From: Oxytricha trifallax
Taxonomy: Eukaryota; Ciliophora; Spirotrichea; Sporadotrichida; Oxytrichidae
NCBI GenBank assembly: GCA_000711775.1
Contig: ARYC01017436.1
Coordinates: 1 to 64,000, forward strand
Reading direction: 5' to 3'
Length of the DNA stretch: 64,000 nt
Part shown: positions 10,710 through 21,073 of the stretch, in pieces
Position numbering within the stretch: the first letter of the stretch is position 1
Layout of the letters: each line of letters opens with the position of its first letter
Notes under the pieces: model-generated
Databases searched by the model: none
Told to the model about the DNA's origin: nothing
The model's input: the letters and a program-made list of their open reading frames with translations, nothing else
Made by a program: the position numbers and the translations under genes

Positions 10710-13644
10710 TCATTATATCTTATTAAATCTTTCCTATTATTAATTACTTCTCAGTTTACTCTTGATTTCTTGATATTTAATTTTTAGATATGGCCAGACT
10801 TTAATATTTATAAATTATTGTAAAATATTATTTTTAAATAATAAACATAAAATTCTGAGATAAATATTCGGGGGGGGGTCTAAGTCGGTGGCAGAAATTT
10901 TTCGAAAACCTAAGTCGGTGGCAACATTAATTTTTCAAAATTCACCAAAATCCTAAGTCGGTGGCATAATAAAATTTTTTTCTTTTTCCAATTGGGAATC
11001 AATAAGTACCTCAATATATATGAAAATTTTATCACAGAAAGTTAATCAATCTCCATCATAACAACTTAGACATTTGACGGACACAGTTTAACATATAAAA
11101 TAAATTAGAATTCATAAATAATTTGTATCCCTTTATCAAATAATTTTAAATAAAAATATAACTATATAAATATCAATGAAATATTATCACATTGAAAAAT
11201 AAATATAAATTGAAAAAATTAAAATCGAAGTATGTTACACATTAATTGTCAATGTGATAATATTTCATTGATATTTATATAGTTATATTTTTATTTAAAA
11301 TTATTTGATAAAGGGATACAAATTATTTATGAATTCTAATTTATTTTATATGTTAAACTGTGTCCGTCAAATGTCTAAGTTGTTATGATGGAGATTGATT
11401 AACTTTCTGTGATAAAATTTTCATATAAATATTGAGGTACTTATTGATTCCCAATTGGAAATAGAAAAAAATTTTATTATGCCACCGACTTAGGATTTTG
11501 GTGAATTTTGAAAAATTAATGTTGCCACCGACTTAGGTTTTCGAAAAATTTCTGCCACCGACTTAGACCCCCCCCCCAAATATTCTTATACTTTTAAATA
11601 AAAACTTTCTTATATGTGAAATAACCGATTCCAGCGATTGCAAAAACTATTAATTAGGCATAAAACATCTTCATCATTTTATATTTTAATAAATTTTATG
11701 TAATTTTGGGAATAAAAAGAACAAAATTATAATTATATATGATTTTGTCTGTGTAATAATATTCCAATTATGCAAGTGAGTACAAAAATATTCCGTCCAA
11801 CACCACTAAACCCCTTATGACCCATATTTAAAATAACTATTTATCTTAATATAATATCTTTTGATATTTTTAATTATAAATAGTTTATGAGAATCAATAC
11901 TACTACATAAAAGGCAAAAATGAACTTGTAGTCAGGTATCATGTGTAATAATTTATATTCCTCGTGAATTTTATCTTCTATATACATAGCAGGAATCAAA
12001 AAAACTATCACTTAAATAGAGATAAATTTTAAGTTTACTCAGTTTTTTATTGTAAATAAATTATTAAATCAACTATTTAATTAGTATTAGTTCAAGTTAT
12101 AAAATTGATAGAAAAATATTATGAGTAACAAATCCTCATTTTAAAATTTCCTTAAATTAAAATATCTTATAATAATAGTTGGGTTGCATCAATTAAGTAA
12201 AGGCACCCAATCAATTCAAGTAGTGAAAATGTTAATTGCTTCCATGGATCATGTTTGAATACTATTTTGAAAATCAAAGTGAAAAGCAAAATCAAGATTC
12301 TGTAAATTTATAATTAAAAACATATTGTTATAAAACTCATAATTGAGTTATTTTATGATTGCTCCCATCACAAAAGTAAATTTGAAGGGACACATATTGC
12401 TCTTAAATTCTGGATGCTTGTAATTGAAGAAGGGGCTGTTACAAAGCCAACAAAATTCATATCTGCATTTACTGCATGTCATATGAATTTAATAAAAGTT
12501 ATAAGCTTTAATTATAAAAAAAATAATTTCAAATCATTTCCTTATGTATAAATTAATAAATATATTTGAATATGATTGCATCCACCATTCTTGAATATCA
12601 TTACCCCACATCTGGGACAGGGTTCCCCAAGAATCAATGATCTTAAATTCGTGAGTAAAGTTGTATTTAATGTGACTGTGTCTTAAAACACTTTCTTTGT
12701 TTATTCTACCATAGAGTAATTTATTGGATCTCTCCATGTGTGTGTGCACTTTTAGCATTCATGAATTCTAAAATTAATAAACGGAATAAATTTATTATGA
12801 AAAATAAAATTTAAGATTTACTATTGATTGCAAGTTATCATTACAATAACCAGGCTCAATAAAACCTTAATATTAGCAATTTTGTTTGGGGCATGAAATT
12901 ATATCTTCTTAGTGAAGCAAGTAATAAAATTACTTAAAATATTAATTTAAAATTGTTACTTTATTAATAATAATTTACTAATTCATAATTATTATTATAT
13001 ATTGTCAATTTATTCAATTGAATGCTTGAGTGCTATTTTCTAAAGTGAATCAAATTAGAAGTTTCTGACAACCCTTTTATCAGTCATAATTTTTTCGTTT
13101 AATTACTAAAATGGTATCATCTCCGCACATTTTAATGTTGGGCAGCTGACTTTGACAAATTAATAAATAAATTAAATAGTTTCATTTTATAAAAAAAGTA
13201 TCATATCTTCTCAATAATCAATTAAGATAAGACAAGTCTAAACATATTTATAAATATCAGCTGACATATACTCTTTGCAGCTGATATTGATTTTGTACAC
13301 ATTAAATCATCCAATCCATTATACACTCAGCACAGTAGAAGTTTTGGCATTTACAGTCAAAGAATTAGTTTTTGACATAGTTATCATAATAAATAATAAG
13401 AATTTTATAATTAAATTGGTATATGATTTTATTTAGTAACTTACAAATCTTATAAATCATAAGTATAGCATATCCTGCAGTAAGTATACTCAACAACTCT
13501 TTTGTTTGATATCTTTTCTTATTCTTTCTTGATTATAATCTACTAATTTCTATCTGTTTACATTGTATCAGTCAACTTATATTATTAGTATTTTTATTTC
13601 TCTGCTTTTGATTTGTTTTTAGACTATGTTTTCTTTTTTCCCAT
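10710..13644 (-). CDS. RBR E3 ubiquitin ligase 2
   Basis: Paralogue of RBR1. Start MGKKKTQSKNKSKAEK at 13644 with a basic N-terminus; RING1 YCRICYTYDLQD (about 13480) and CKCQNFYCAECIMDWM (about 13360); a linker with VSCPTLKCAEMIPF (about 13150); IBR with SCPKQNC (about 12890); RING2 CPRCGVMIFKNGGCNH joined to MTCSKCRYEFCWLC through an IES whose pointer ATATG is at 12481-12485 and 12570-12574. After RING2 come membrane-like stretches (FIFAFYVVVLILINYL near 11900; LIVFAIAGIGYFTY near 11640) and a basic tail ending at TGA 10710-10712. Linkage of the last part, from MMKMFYAQ at 11677, is inferred from strand, spacing and a matching membrane-plus-basic layout in RBR1; it could be a separate small gene. 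That part is interrupted by foldback element 2. Confidence 0.82.
10870..11577. mobile_element. Foldback element 2 (same family as at 6267-7085)
   Basis: 708 bp with arms about 10870-11194 and 11249-11577, nine or ten G/C at the tips and three subterminal CTAAGTCGGTGG copies per arm. AAATATTC flanks it at 10862-10869 and 11578-11585, an 8-bp target duplication. The arms share tips and subterminal repeats with element 1, but the inner arm sequence differs, so the two are separate family members, not a local duplication. The flanking minus-strand frame (VFIQKYKNI, then YLRILCLLF) continues when the element is removed with one copy of the duplication. Confidence 0.9.
12486..12574 (-). other. IES in RING2 of RBR2, pointer ATATG
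   Basis: ATATG at 12481-12485 and 12570-12574 is in the same codon phase. Removal makes GGCNHMTCSKCRYEFCW, which aligns residue by residue with RBR1. Confidence 0.88.
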
Positions 13645-13949
13645 TTTTATCTGAGTCGATTATTTTAACAAAAATATTGAACTTTTTATAGTATAATTTA
13701 ATGACTGTATAATCTTAAAAATTCAATTATGTTCTATTTTTTAATTAGCTTATATTATTAAAAAATATCTAAATTAAACTTCAAATCGATCGACTCTAAA
13801 ATTTAAATGGAAATTATTATAATTCAACCAATTGTTTTCAAAATAAATATAAGATAGATAATTAAATTATTGTTTGAAATTAAGTAATTAATAAATTTTG
13901 ATGGAAGTCAATTGATACTATACTTAATTAAAATTGCTGATCTAAGAAT

Positions 13950-14640
13950 GGTTAACAAAAACCAATATATGCTGAAAAATTATTGAAAATTAGCTATTCA
14001 TTATTCTGATTATTATAAAAAAATAGATTAAAATTGGTATTAAAAAAACCAATAAAAAATGAAGTGGAATTTAAAAGTTCTAATATTTTCTAAAGATTTC
14101 AAGCTTGGGAAGAAGTGTGGCGGATAGCTTATTATTGCTTAATTCTTTTGTCAGTTTATATTTTTAAATTATAAATCCAAAATTTTATTCTAATAGGGCA
14201 TTTTGATTGTAGGACAGCTGATGTTATTTAATATAACAATAAAATATTAGCTAACAAGTATTCTTTTCAATTAATTAATTCTTGACATTTAAAATCACAA
14301 ATCTATTATAAAATTTACTTAGTAAAATATTTCTCACTCACAGTCAAATAACTAGTTTTTTGAAATAATGATCATAATAATATTATAATTATAAAATTAA
14401 AAATTCTTTTTTAAAAATAATTTAAGTTTTAGAATCATCTTAATGGCATATTCAGTATGTAAATTCTAAATTATTTTTTCATTTTCTTTTTCATTGCTAT
14501 CCCTATTATTTCAGCTTGATTAAAATCTCTTTTTAATTTACTTAATAAAGTTCGTTATAATTTTTATATTTGAGAAGTCAATATATTTATTTTTACACCT
14601 TTTGATTTGTTTTTGGATTAGTTTTAAAACTTTTCCAATT
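13950..14640 (-). pseudogene. Decayed third RBR copy
   Basis: Pieces in the order of RBR2 can be recognised on the minus strand: SKNKSK near 14625, a RING1-like ICHQDD near 14440, a counterpart of the FDCKCQNFYC segment near 14360 in which a Cys codon has become TGA, and ISCPTIKMP near 14210 against VSCPTLKCA of RBR2. Zinc-binding Cys residues are lost and the frame is broken in several places. Flanking sequence is AT-rich. It looks like a dead tandem duplicate. Confidence 0.7.
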
Positions 14641-14948
14641 TTATTTTTTTGTGTTATTTTTATAAAATCAATAATATTATAATTAATGACTAAATAATCT
14701 GCAATTATATTTTAATTTTACTAAATTTTCTAATATAACTTTATTTTGCATTTTTTTAATTTCACTTAAACACAGCTTATTTATATTATTTTTAGTATAT
14801 TTACATATAGAGTCATTTTATTGTTGTAAATTAAGTCAGAAGTTTTAACATAATATAAATTCACTTATTCATTTGATACTATTATGATGAAATGCTGGTT
14901 TATAAATTTCTATTATATTAAAGTTTTTATAAGAATTTGTAAATATAA

Positions 14949-17190
14949 TGTCAAATTTTTTATGTGGATGTTTCTCAAAGAAAAAGCAGAGAAAAGGAAT
15001 TTATGATAATGTAGAAACTGGCACAAAATAATAGTCTAGCCACACTTAAAGTCTGCCTCCAATTAAAAGGGTAAGTTAAATTTGAATACATTTTGGTATA
15101 TATTGAGAGGGAATAGTGTTAAAACGTTGATTTTTAGGATATTTTCAAGGATGTTGAGTAAATGAGATTTAGGGAGGAGGATTTCGACAAATTAAATGTA
15201 GGCAAACAGCAGGTTATCGGTAATATTAACCTGTAAAACTAGAAAATACCCAAGAATAAGAAAGCATCCAATTCACAGATAAACAGTTTTGTTTTAATTA
15301 CATAATTATACTTCAGTAATTTAGAGTGTAATTTATATATGATTGAGTTTTCGAGGGGGAAGCATAGATAAAAGTAAAAATTAAAATGAAAATAATTAGC
15401 TACAAGCGGCTTAATAGCACTAACTGAAAGATAATGCATAAAATCATAGTATAATGATGGATTCAGGTGTTATCGAGGACAGCGAGAGCAACTTAAATTA
15501 GAGCCATAGTGTTTACAAACCATCATCCAGTAATTACAGTCAATCGCAAATTAATAAAAATTATTTATATTAAATATTAATTTAATTGTTTTTAATACAT
15601 ATAAATTTTTATTCCCTTCAAAATAATTATCTCTAAAATAAAGATGAAAATCGTTCACATTATATTTGTAAATATCTTCTTTAAGTATTTTTTTCTCCAA
15701 CTTTCTTCATTTTATTTCACACACATGTTTTCAACAATTATTTGATGCAAATGACTAATGCTTAAAATTCCAATTATAACAATTACAATCATACAGCTGG
15801 TTCAAATGCGAGTCAGCACAGCAAGTCAGGGGGTACCGGGGGCATGTAGTAACGAATCTTAAAAGTAACAAAGAACACCATTATTAATCCATCCTCCACA
15901 GCCACTAATGGCATGGTTATTTTGACACCTTTAATTAGAAGAATTGATTCAAGGGGCGATGAAAGGGAATAATTTATGGGTTAAACATTGTAACAGCTAA
16001 GTTTCAATAATTCCAATGGGTCTGAGTTAAGGAATCTAATACAAATGGATGTATCAAAAAAGAAAAAAGAGAAAAAGTCATATAGAGGGGAAAAAGATCA
16101 AGAATATCAAGACTATTTAAATAAATTCATTTAATTTACATAAGTGAGGTCAAATTAAGTATTATAAGCTTTGATTAGAATATTTAAATCTAAACTCCAA
16201 TAAATCTTGATCAAATTTAGTATTTACATAAAATATCTGCAAATGTCTTAGCCTTTATCATTTTTCTAATAAAACAGCACTTAACCTTAAATACATCTTA
16301 GCAATTAAATATTGCAAGACTAAGACACCTCTTAATCCTCCTCTCATTCATTTGAAGAAAAAATGAATATAGACAGTAGTGACTACTTAAGTACAGATTC
16401 TCGGGACTCAAGCTCATCATAGTGATTGAATGACGATTAAGAAGACGAAGATGAGTTAAAAGAGCAAATAAATGCAAATGATATCACTCTAAACTAAAGA
16501 TCAAGTAACAAATATAGTGTTCTACAAAGAAGGCATAAACTCTAATCACTATAGAAATTGCAAAATAAGTGCTAGTAGCTGAGATATAATAACTTAGTAG
16601 GTTAGTAGAGAAGGTCTGGGCACAGCCATAATAGGCCATTAAATTATACAAATAATAAGGTTGGTTATAATTCACAAAATGACATGGATCAGTCGATGTA
16701 AGATCTTTCTACAATAGAAAACTCAAAGTATCAATAGGATAAGAAGCTTAAATGGCTAAAGAGCTCTAAAAATAGAAAGGCAAGACTTTCAGATGACGAT
16801 TATTTTCATTACACAAAATAAAGCCTCTAAAGTGACACTGAACAAATATCTTTAACTTAATCTTCGCTCTTTAATAACAGCAATTTCTACGACTCCCCTG
16901 AGAAACTTTATCAAGAAATTAAGATTAAGAAACGTAGCCAAAAATAGCAAAGGAAATAGCATTAGAAACTTCTAATTAGTTTCAAGTCTATGAGTTTAGA
17001 TGAAAAAGCTTAGTTTAATTCACTGTAGCACTATAATTTCGACAGTTTTGTGAAATCAAAGAGAAGCAAAATAGAAGTCAGTCAAGGCAATAATGACAAA
17101 TTATCATAGTCATAAAATTAAGTTAATGAAGTTAGTGAATAATAAAGTTCCAATCAAGGATTAGAATATTTAACTGAGTTATTAGAATGA
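14949..17190 (+). CDS. Unrecognised S/Q/N-rich protein gene
   Basis: Starts MSNFLCGCFSKKKQRKG; the early Cys cluster followed by Lys could be a lipid-anchored terminus (inference). A GT...AG intron at 15071-15137 joins PPIKR to DIFKDVEQMRFREEDFDK. Further MDSs lie at about 15452-15560 (MMDSGVIEDSESNL), about 15800-16160 (GMVILTPLIRRIDSRGDERE) and about 16330-17190, with AT-rich IESs between them. The last MDS is a long polar frame rich in Ser, Gln, Asn and basic residues, ending TELLE-TGA at 17188-17190. An in-frame TGA at 16423-16425 lies between GAC repeats at 16405 and 16432 and may be in a 27-bp IES. No known domain; low-complexity, probably disordered. Confidence 0.65.
15071..15137 (+). 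other. Probable spliceosomal intron, 67 nt
   Basis: Begins GTAAGT and ends TTTTTAG after a T-rich tract; removing it keeps the phase between AAA AGG and GAT ATT. The unspliced frame stops at TGA a few codons into the insert. No direct repeat marks the borders, so an intron fits better than an IES. Confidence 0.75.
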
Positions 17191-17683
17191 ATATAAAAAT
17201 AGTTTTGGACTCAGGAGAAGATTCTAGAAACTGCTTAAATAAGGAAGTTATTAAGAATTACAGGTAGTATAAATATGTGTTTAGAAATGTTTATTTATGT
17301 ATGATTTCCTTTAAAATATTATTTCAAGAATTTTTATTTATTTTATTTCAGTAAATCTTTATATTAAAATGTTTAAATTAAAGTATCAATTAATCATAGG
17401 ACGTTTTTTGGAAAGCAATTTCCTTAAATCAAAAATATGAAATAAGATTTCTTAAGATTTTAAACTTAATCAATTAAAACATTTAATTTAAAATTAATTT
17501 ATATTGGGATTATTAATAACAGATATTTAGCATATGGCTTTATTTTTACATAATAGTAAAATAAGATAATTAAAAATTAGTATTTAAAATTTAACTATAT
17601 TTAAAAGAAATTTTGGAAATATATATAATTTAGATAGTTTTAACACTATTAACTCTCACTTTAATTAGAAATTTTCTGAAAAA
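17191..17683. other. AT-rich gap
   Basis: About 490 bp, over three quarters A/T by eye, with no sustained coding-like frame or repeat. Confidence 0.4.
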
Positions 17684-18930
17684 ATGGGATTATAGATTAA
17701 GTAATAATCCATAATTGATTATACTAAATAAACATTATCATCAAGACAATTTCATAACAAGAGGATCTGATCTGGAGAAGCAGAGAAATAATTGGAATAT
17801 TTATTAATTATTTTATTAATAATTACAACAGCAGCAGCGCCAGTGACAAGCAGTTGGTCAAAGAAATCGATCAAAGTTCCATCGATGACATCAGGAAGTT
17901 CTAAATATATTATTCAAATATTGATGAATTCAACCAGAAAAGCATAAGACCCTCAAATTTAAGAGTTAATTAACTTTCAAATGTAAAATTAATTATTTTG
18001 ATTAAATAAATGAAATCTAATCGATATTTAATAGTATAAAGCTTTTCCATTATCTAATAATTATAATTAAATTTATATTTTTTTAAAAAATATTAAACAA
18101 AAAGAAATTATATTGCTCGTAAATATTCAAGCATAAGATGTATAAATCTGTCAATAAACTGAAATAATAGAAATTTAAAAATAAAGAATTTTTGTGATAT
18201 TAAACTCTGAGTTTGTAAAGATTGAGTATGGGAAGAAACAATAAGTGAAATTAATTATTTCACAATCTATGAATCCTTCAGCTAAAAATATTACAATAGA
18301 GGACCTATGTGTAAAAATATGAATAAAAATACTGAACCAAAAAATCACTAATAAGTTGATATCCAAGGCATTCAGTTAAAGAATGACTTAAATAATTACA
18401 AAGAGAGTTTACCCAGAAAGATTAATGATAAATAGTTTGACTCCTTGAACTTACATAGGATAATCCCAGCAATCAATACATAAAACAAAACTCTCAACGA
18501 TATTTGTAAGCTTCTTGATAAAGATTTAAACTCAATCAAGCAGCGCAATTAATAAATGTAAAGATATGTTGAAGAGGAAGATGAAGATCATAAAGCTTAA
18601 AAATCAACTAAATTCAAATCTTAAATTAAAACTGAGTTATTTTATTTTTAAAAGGTCAACCAAAATTTTGATTTCTAGTATGACAAGATAATTCAGAATA
18701 AAGAAGTTGGTTACCTCTGAGATACACAATGAAGAATTATTGAGTTATCAATGTTTTATGAAAAGCAAATAACTTGTTACAAAGAGATTCTCAAATAATA
18801 TGGATGAAGAGTTGAGAAAACGTGATTTGAGCTAATAAAAGAAATCTTAGTAAAGTTAAACTCAATTTGTCTGTTCTTATAAAAATTATAATTAATTGTC
18901 AGAATCGCATAAAATTGTAAATATTAGTAT
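17684..18930 (+). CDS. Unrecognised gene with several MDSs
   Basis: A start is plausible at 17684 (MGLQIKQQSIIDYTKQ). Coding-like stretches follow in order: NYNSSSASDKQLVKEIDQSS with IDDIRKFQIYYSNIDEFNQ (about 17818-17945), EFVKIEYGKKQQVKLIISQS with NITIEDLCVK (about 18205-18320), NDLNNYKESLPRKINDKQFD with an acidic stretch (about 18380-18715), and ELSMFYEKQITCYKEILKQY (about 18740-18800). They are in different frames or separated by TGAs, as expected for IES-broken germline DNA, but I could not fix pointers. The segment at about 17738-17953 is repeated in inverted orientation at 19628-19836. No domain recognised. Confidence 0.5.
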
Positions 18931-19836
18931 ATTTTGAGTTACAAAAATGAGGAGGTTAAGTTGATTGAGCTGTTTAATTTGAATAAAAATTCATGATTGA
19001 AAATTTAAAATATGAAAAACGCTGATATAGTCCTAAAAAATTTACATTTTTATATATCTTGAATAATGATTTGTTTTTTGAAAATAATAATTTTTTAAAT
19101 ATTATGATACTTTTTATTGTCCTCTCAAAATAATTACACTAAAAATAATTTAATTATTAATATAATTTAATCCCAAATTTTTAAAACCTTTAATTTTTAT
19201 TTATTTCATCCCAAAAAATGTAATAAATGATACTTTATCTACTTTTATATTTAAATTAATCTCATTTTTACTGTATCAGTATTTATTTAATTCAAAATAT
19301 TTTGATTAAACCTTCCTAATTAATTTAATTTGCTCTAAATATTTATCTATAATCGAGAAATAAAGTTATCATTTCTTCGATTATTTCTTATTAGATGAAA
19401 CTGCAAGATATTTAAGTATCGGATTTCTGAATTTTTTGGGAATCAGAATTGATCAACTATTAATTAAGTTAATTTTTAATTTAAAATTCATTTTATAATA
19501 GATTTGTTTTGTTTGTAATTTTTTCCTTTTAAACTTAAATTTGATGATTATTTACATTTTAAATTTAGAAGTAATTATAATTTTGAGTTATATTTTAATT
19601 GAGTCAGAGTAAAAATAAATTAATGTTTTAACTTTTCTGGTTGACCTCATCAATATTTGTATAATATATTTAGAACTTCCTGATGTCATCGATGGAACTT
19701 TGATCAATTTCCTTGACCAGCTGCTTGTCACTGGCGCTGCTGCTGTTGTAATTATTAAAAAAATTAAAAAATATATATTCCAATTATTTCTCTGCTTCTC
19801 CAGATCAGATCCTTTTGTTTTGAAATCGTCTTGATT
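17738..19836. repeat. Pair of inverted duplicate segments of about 210 bp
   Basis: Left arm about 17738-17953, right arm about 19628-19836, inverted, clearly over 90% alike by eye in the coding part (AGCAGCAGCGCCAGTGACAA and its complement) and with a diverged AT stretch in the middle. Both arms could code NSSSASDKQLVKEIDQSS. The left arm continues in frame (IRPSNLRVNQLSN); the right arm runs into a TGA soon after. One arm may be the MDS in use and the other a duplicate. Confidence 0.85.
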
Positions 19837-20039
19837 GTGAAGTATAATATGTTTAGAAATTCAACTATAGATAAATTAAGTTTGAATATTCAACTATTAA
19901 TTATCATAAAAAAAATTTTAATTAAAATTAAGATTCTTTTTTTTTTTAAATAAAAACTTATATTCAAATATTTACAGTAAAGTAAAATTGAAAGCTAAGT
20001 AAATTGATATAATTAATAATTAATTATTGTTGTTGAATT
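18931..20039. other. AT-rich region holding only the right arm of the inverted duplication
   Basis: Apart from 19628-19836 I see no convincing coding stretch. T- and A-runs dominate. Confidence 0.4.
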
Positions 20040-20410
20040 AAATTGTATCTAAAAAACCTTACTCTACTTGGCCTTTTCTATCGTATTATGTTATACTTTA
20101 CAAGACCTAAAGCAACCTTACCCAATTAAAATTAAGACTCAGTTATCAAACCTTATCATGATGATACCAATTTACTTTTAAGAAACAAAGGAAATAATTA
20201 TGCACTTTCCTTGTCTAACTATGAGTAAAACTAGAACTCTTAAACTCAAAGAATAAGAGAAAATAATTAATAAAAAAGTCTAAAAAAGTCAAACTCTCAA
20301 GTTCATTAAAGGTGCATTTCCTAATACTCTAAACTTAACACTAGTTTACATTTAAAACCCCAAAACCCTTTATAATGTATTTTCAGTGAAATAATGATTT
20401 TTATGGAAAC
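20040..20410 (+). CDS. Possible MDS of an unrecognised protein
   Basis: An open frame of about 120 codons (TAA/TAG as Gln) with balanced composition: LLYLAFSIVLCYTLQDLKQ, MMIPIYFQETKEIIMHFP and KTRTLKLKEQEKIINKKV, ending at TGA after FSVKQ. A hydrophobic stretch lies near the beginning. No start codon is clear and no family is recognised. It contains AAAACCCCAAAACCC at 20354-20368, read in this frame as QNPKT. It could instead belong with the gene starting near 21074. Confidence 0.4.
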
Positions 20411-21073
20411 TTGTGGCTGTTATTAGATCAAGATTATAATTTTGAGCAGTAATATTATTTTAAATCATTTTTTTCCTAATTTTTATTATATTTTACATGA
20501 ATAAAATTTATAGAGAACCATAAACTGTACGAAAAGATGTATAAAGTAATATAATATGTATATTTATTTACACGATTAAGGTATTTCAAAAATTAAATAT
20601 ATTTGATTAAAACAAAGAAATCTTTCAATAGCTTTAACTAAATTTATCAATTAAATTAATTCAAATATAAATATAATATACTTTATATCACTTAAATACA
20701 ATCAAAAAAGTTCGTTTTGAGCAATAAAATAAATGATATAGATACTAGATTTATCAAATGAAGATCAAAAGCATTCTTATTCAATTTTTAAAATTCAAAA
20801 TTTCAAAGCATTTTATTTTCTCATATAAATATTCATTGGGATATATGAGATATAAGTTAAAGATTTACGAAATTATTAATTTTGATTTTAGTTTGATTAA
20901 TTGCATCTTTACATCACATACAAAACAAATTTTAAAACTAACATTTAAGTAACTTATTAACAAATTTTTAAAAATCTTTACGTAATTTTAATTTTGTTTC
21001 ATTTCAAAAATATATAATTCTATTCCATAAACATTATTTCTAATAAAATCACTAATAAAATTTTCAAAAAGTT
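20411..21073. other. AT-rich gap
   Basis: About 660 bp of A/T-dominated sequence. The one open frame, near 20758-20952, is Ile/Lys/Phe-rich and looks like chance. Confidence 0.4.

Noticed and set aside
6267-11577. Foldback elements as CRISPR arrays or tandem-repeat loci because of the CTAAGTCGGTG units
   Set aside because: Only three units per arm, unequal spacing, mirror arrangement and target duplications; this is a transposon structure in a eukaryotic germline.
14949-14990. Cys-rich start MSNFLCGCFSKKK as a known lipid-anchored family
   Set aside because: The early Cys and Lys suggest palmitoylation but nothing else in the protein matches a known family, so no name is given.
20758-20952. 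64-codon plus-strand frame starting MKIKSILIQ
   Set aside because: Ile/Lys/Phe-only composition in AT-rich DNA; no link to neighbours.
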